Assembly: GCA_003567255.1 (NCBI GenBank)
Contig: PWZW01000138.1
Location: 1 to 7,848, forward strand
Reading direction: 5' to 3'
DNA: 7,848 nt
Origin: Puniceicoccaceae bacterium
GTDB lineage: Bacteria; Verrucomicrobiota; Verrucomicrobiia; Opitutales; Coraliomargaritaceae
The translations under genes and the position numbers were made by a program. Under the pieces are notes generated by a model, which was not told where the DNA came from, did no database searches, and saw only the letters and a program-made list of their open reading frames with translations. The number at the start of each line of letters is the position of its first letter. Position 1 is the stretch's first letter. This document shows positions 5,369-7,848 of the stretch, one piece after another.

Positions 5369-7015
5369 TTATGGGAAAAGTTCGAGTTGATTGGACTTCG
5401 GTTTCGGTGGTTCGGTGGGCTTGGGCCGATTGAAAATTGCGGCGTCGCGGCCGTGGTGTCGGCGCGTTGCTGAGCCTTTGCGGCTTCCGTGTTTTTGGTA
5501 AACGCGCTGGTTTTCGCTACGAAAAGAATCAGCTCGCCGGGCGGCTCCCAGTTTGGCGCGGGCTTGGCGCAGACTGCTACTCAAATCAATCATGGGCTTT
5601 GGGTACGTCCTGCCTAGCTGGATACCCTTTGCCTCAAGCATAAAGGCACCCGCTTTCCACGGGGTGTGGATGAGCTCAGAAGGCAGAGCGGCGACTTCCG
5701 GCACCCAGCGACGGGTGAAGCTGCCGTCGGGATCGTGGTCCAAGCCCTGTTTGATGGGGTTGTAAATACGCACCGTGTTGATTCCGGTAACGCCGCTCTG
5801 CATTTGCAACTGAGAGATGTGGATGCCCGGCTCGTAGTCGATGAAGCAGCGGGCGAGGGGGTCCCGGAAGCGACGCCAATCCAGCCACAGCGGGAAGGCG
5901 GCAAAGGAGGTCAGCATCGCACGCATCCGAAAGTTGATCCAGCCGGTGGCGCGCAGGGATCGTAAACAGGCATCGACAAAAGGAAAACCGGTTTGCCCCG
6001 CCAAGAACTGCGCAAGCACGTCATCGCTGGGACCGTCATCGCGCAGCCCTTCAAAACCTCGATGGAAATTGCTGTGCTCGGCCCGGGGTTCGCTTTCGAG
6101 CTTTTGAATAAAGTGGCAGTGCCAATGGCAGCGTCCTAAAAAAGCGGAAACACTGCCGAGCTGAATCGGACGTTCCGCTCGGCGCATCGCTTTCAACCGA
6201 GCAAGGCCATCTGTGGCAAGGTGCACTGCCATGCGCATGGAGACGCAGCCATGCGTCAGGTAGGGGCTGAGCCTTGAGCAACTTGACCAGGCGGTCGCAG
6301 GACTACTCATGCGCTTTGAATAGTCCCGCCCACGCCCGTTTAGAAACGCGTCGAGGCGGCGCAATCCTGCCGAAGTGCCCCCTTTTTGCACGGTGGGGGT
6401 CCGCTCGGCAAAGGGCGTCAGCTTCAGCGCATCCGCCGGGGGGAGTGCGCCTAGAGGGAGGGCCGGCCCCCGCCACTTGCCTAGCTTCGCCGGAGCGTCG
6501 AGCGGTTCCGGGCGCATCCGCCGGTTCCATTCGGCAGACCAGGTGTCCCGGTTGCGAAGTGCCCGCACCACTGCGTTGTTGGGATACTCCTGCCAGGAAA
6601 TGCCCTCGTTTTGGCTCCACACCGCCACCGCACGGTCCCGCCGGTAGGTGAGGGTGTTCCCCGTTTCCTCATGGGACCATAGCCGCTTGAATCCGAGGCT
6701 TTCGCGAAGGTGCGCAAAGCACTCCACCGCTTCGCCATGAAGCACGAGCAGGGGAGCCCCGCGAAGCGCGAGGGCATCGGCCAGTTCCTCCAAAGCCTGT
6801 CTGGCAAAGTTCCAGTGCAGGGCATCGGCGTCGGGTGCGCCGAGCAGGCTCGGTTCCAGTAAATAGCAAGCCACCACGGGTCCCCGCTGGCTCGCTTCAA
6901 CCAGCGGGGGGTGATCAAGGACGCGGAGATCTTTCTTAAACCATACCACATCCTCGATCCCCGCCAGTTGACGGCAGAGACTTCGCGGTAACGCCTTTGG
7001 CAACGTAACAGACAC
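5369..7015 (-). CDS. Cryptochrome/photolyase family protein, bilobal
   Basis: A 548-aa protein with an N-terminal alpha/beta antenna domain (about 20-150: VVWFKKDLRVLDHPPL, SHEETGNTLTYRRD) and a C-terminal FAD domain (about 215-460). FAD-domain landmarks are SRLSPYLTHG (248-257), RCHWHCHFIQKLE (295-307), GFPFVDACLRSLRATGW (343-359), NFRMRAM (361-367), DYEPGIHISQLQMQSG (393-408), RIYNPIKQG (416-424) and FTRRWVPEV (433-441). Light-driven repair of UV-damaged DNA using reduced FAD is the likely role, but the usual flavin-side Asn and the first electron-chain Trp are not at their canonical places, so a signalling or different repair role is possible. The start is GTG at 7015; an in-frame TGA lies upstream and GAAGG precedes it by 8 nt. 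A basic tail (about 485-548) ends QLELFP, like a sliding-clamp-binding peptide. I cannot assign a named photolyase class with confidence. Confidence 0.88.
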   Translation of the reverse strand: MSVTLPKALPRSLCRQLAGIEDVVWFKKDLRVLDHPPLVEASQRGPVVACYLLEPSLLGAPDADALHWNFARQALEELADALALRGAPLLVLHGEAVECFAHLRESLGFKRLWSHEETGNTLTYRRDRAVAVWSQNEGISWQEYPNNAVVRALRNRDTWSAEWNRRMRPEPLDAPAKLGKWRGPALPLGALPPADALKLTPFAERTPTVQKGGTSAGLRRLDAFLNGRGRDYSKRMSSPATAWSSCSRLSPYLTHGCVSMRMAVHLATDGLARLKAMRRAERPIQLGSVSAFLGRCHWHCHFIQKLESEPRAEHSNFHRGFEGLRDDGPSDDVLAQFLAGQTGFPFVDACLRSLRATGWINFRMRAMLTSFAAFPLWLDWRRFRDPLARCFIDYEPGIHISQLQMQSGVTGINTVRIYNPIKQGLDHDPDGSFTRRWVPEVAALPSELIHTPWKAGAFMLEAKGIQLGRTYPKPMIDLSSSLRQARAKLGAARRADSFRSENQRVYQKHGSRKGSATRRHHGRDAAIFNRPKPTEPPKPKSNQLELFP

Positions 7016-7023
7016 AGCAGAGA

Positions 7024-7028
7024 CCTTC
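7024..7028 (-). promoter_or_regulatory. Ribosome binding site fixing the GTG photolyase start
   Basis: GAAGG on the - strand, 8 nt before the GTG at 7015. It is the best Shine-Dalgarno match of this gene cluster and supports the GTG start, since an in-frame stop lies just upstream and no in-frame ATG occurs before the conserved antenna domain. Confidence 0.5.
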
Positions 7029-7064
7029 GCCGATGCTCACTGCGGGTCAACGCCTCCAACGATT

Positions 7065-7088
7065 TTTCCCGGGGTTTAGGGCGGGAAA
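7065..7088. other. Inverted repeat between DAHP synthase and photolyase genes
   Basis: Arms TTTCCCG (7065-7071) and CGGGAAA (7082-7088) are perfect 7-bp complements around a 10-nt loop, in the 95-nt gap between the two genes. No T-run follows on either strand, so a simple intrinsic terminator is unlikely. It could be a weak terminator, an operator or chance. I see no convincing sigma-70 promoter in this gap. Confidence 0.25.
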
Positions 7089-7110
7089 TTCCCAAAGAAT
7101 GCGGGCGCCC

Positions 7111-7848
7111 CTATTTGGCGCTTGCCGGGGTTTTGCCGATCCGTCCGGCCAAACGCTCGTAGCTTTCCAAAATGACAGCTTCTGTCGTCTCCCAGTCCAC
7201 GCAGCCGTCGGTGATGGATACACCATACTTCAGTTGATCCACCGGTTGCGGGAAGGATTGATTACCCTTGGCCAAGTTACTCTCGACCATGGCACCAATG
7301 ATGGAGTGATCGGCCTCCGCCTGCGCGACCACCTCGCGCAAAACCGCTGGCTGGCGCTCGGGATCTTTACTTGAGTTGGCGTGACTGCAGTCGACCATGA
7401 TTGCGGGGACGAGTCCGCCTTTCTCCAGGGCTTCGCGCGTTGCCTTGACGGATGCGGCGTCAAAGTTGGTGCCGTGGCTGCCCCCCCGCAAAACGATGTG
7501 GCAGCTGGGATTACCCCGGGTGGAAATCGCGGCGGCCCGGCCATCGAGGTCAATGCCCAGAAAAGTCTGCGGCTGCCCGGCGGCCTGGATCGCATTAATC
7601 GCGACCTGAATGCCCCCATCCGTCCCGTTTTTAAAGCCGAGAGGCATGGAGAGCCCGGAGGCCATCTGGCGGTGGGTCTGACTCTCGGTCGTGCGCGCGC
7701 CGATCGCTGACCAGCAAATTAAATCCGCGATGTACTGCGGAGTGATCGGGTCCAATAACTCGGTGGCGGTGGGCACGCCAAGCTCTATGATCTCACTCAA
7801 AAACCCACGGGCGATTTTCAAGCCCTCGGGGATTTTGCAGGAGCCGTC
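7111..7848 (-). CDS. Class I DAHP synthase (N-terminus outside window)
   Basis: 3-deoxy-D-arabino-heptulosonate 7-phosphate synthase condenses phosphoenolpyruvate with erythrose 4-phosphate, the first step of the shikimate pathway to aromatic amino acids and folate. The frame is open through the right edge: the last window bases encode DGSCKIPEGLKIARGF, homologous to an internal stretch of AroG, so the TTG at 7821 is not the start and roughly 110 N-terminal residues are missing. Visible signatures are ELLDPITPQYIADLICW, AIGARTTESQTHRQMASGL, GFKNGTDG, CHIVLRGGSHGTNF, DCSHANSSK, IGAMVESNL, GNQS and SITDGCVDWE. The metal ligands corresponding to E. coli His268, Glu302 and Asp326 are present in CSHANSSK, MVES and SITDGC. 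It is an AroF/G/H-type enzyme; which feedback inhibitor it responds to cannot be read here. The stop at 7111-7113 is 95 nt before the photolyase start. Confidence 0.92.
   Translation of the reverse strand, partial: DGSCKIPEGLKIARGFLSEIIELGVPTATELLDPITPQYIADLICWSAIGARTTESQTHRQMASGLSMPLGFKNGTDGGIQVAINAIQAAGQPQTFLGIDLDGRAAAISTRGNPSCHIVLRGGSHGTNFDAASVKATREALEKGGLVPAIMVDCSHANSSKDPERQPAVLREVVAQAEADHSIIGAMVESNLAKGNQSFPQPVDQLKYGVSITDGCVDWETTEAVILESYERLAGRIGKTPASAK

Noticed and set aside
6481..7095. 204-codon open frame on the - strand overlapping the photolyase start
   Set aside because: It is out of frame with the antenna-domain codons and has no recognisable motif; it would overlap the photolyase for about 530 nt.
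7111..7848. Functional link between DAHP synthase and photolyases through the folate antenna cofactor
   Set aside because: Chorismate does feed folate, but the 95-nt gap and the general role of this enzyme make simple adjacency the better explanation.

Overview
The window carries seven protein genes plus one 50-residue gene. It has no RNA genes, mobile elements, repeats or CRISPR arrays that I can support. Neighbouring genes sampled by hand are near 65% G+C. The DUF2851 protein and the bacterial tandem-AP2 protein, together with the NewPHL-type photolyase and DUF2256 pairing, suggest a Verrucomicrobiota (Opitutae-like) or related bacterium. This is an inference from gene content, not a firm placement.

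Left part (1-1834): a DUF2851-family gene enters from the left edge on the + strand and ends at 1177. It converges on a - strand gene (1256-1834) for a small basic protein with two AP2/ERF-like DNA-binding modules, noticeably A+T-richer than its neighbours. A hairpin with a short T-run lies between the two stop codons.

Middle and right part (1994-7848): six genes lie in tandem on the - strand. In transcription order they are a class I DAHP synthase (shikimate pathway, cut by the right edge); a 548-aa bilobal photolyase/cryptochrome; a 408-aa photolyase with the FAD domain first and a small alpha/beta domain last (NewPHL type); a 50-aa DUF2256 zinc-ribbon-like protein; and the permease and ATPase of a heme-type ABC importer (HmuU, HmuV). 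The gaps are 95, 24, 6, 52 (or 40) and -4 nt. The three central genes form a compact light/UV-repair unit. The importer follows in the same direction but no substrate-binding protein is present.

Points most worth a second look: the long photolyase ends in QLELFP, which resembles the bacterial sliding-clamp-binding motif; by hand alignment it lacks the usual flavin-side Asn and the first electron-chain Trp, while its NewPHL neighbour keeps both; the DUF2256 gene is easily lost to length cut-offs; and the AP2 protein looks horizontally acquired.
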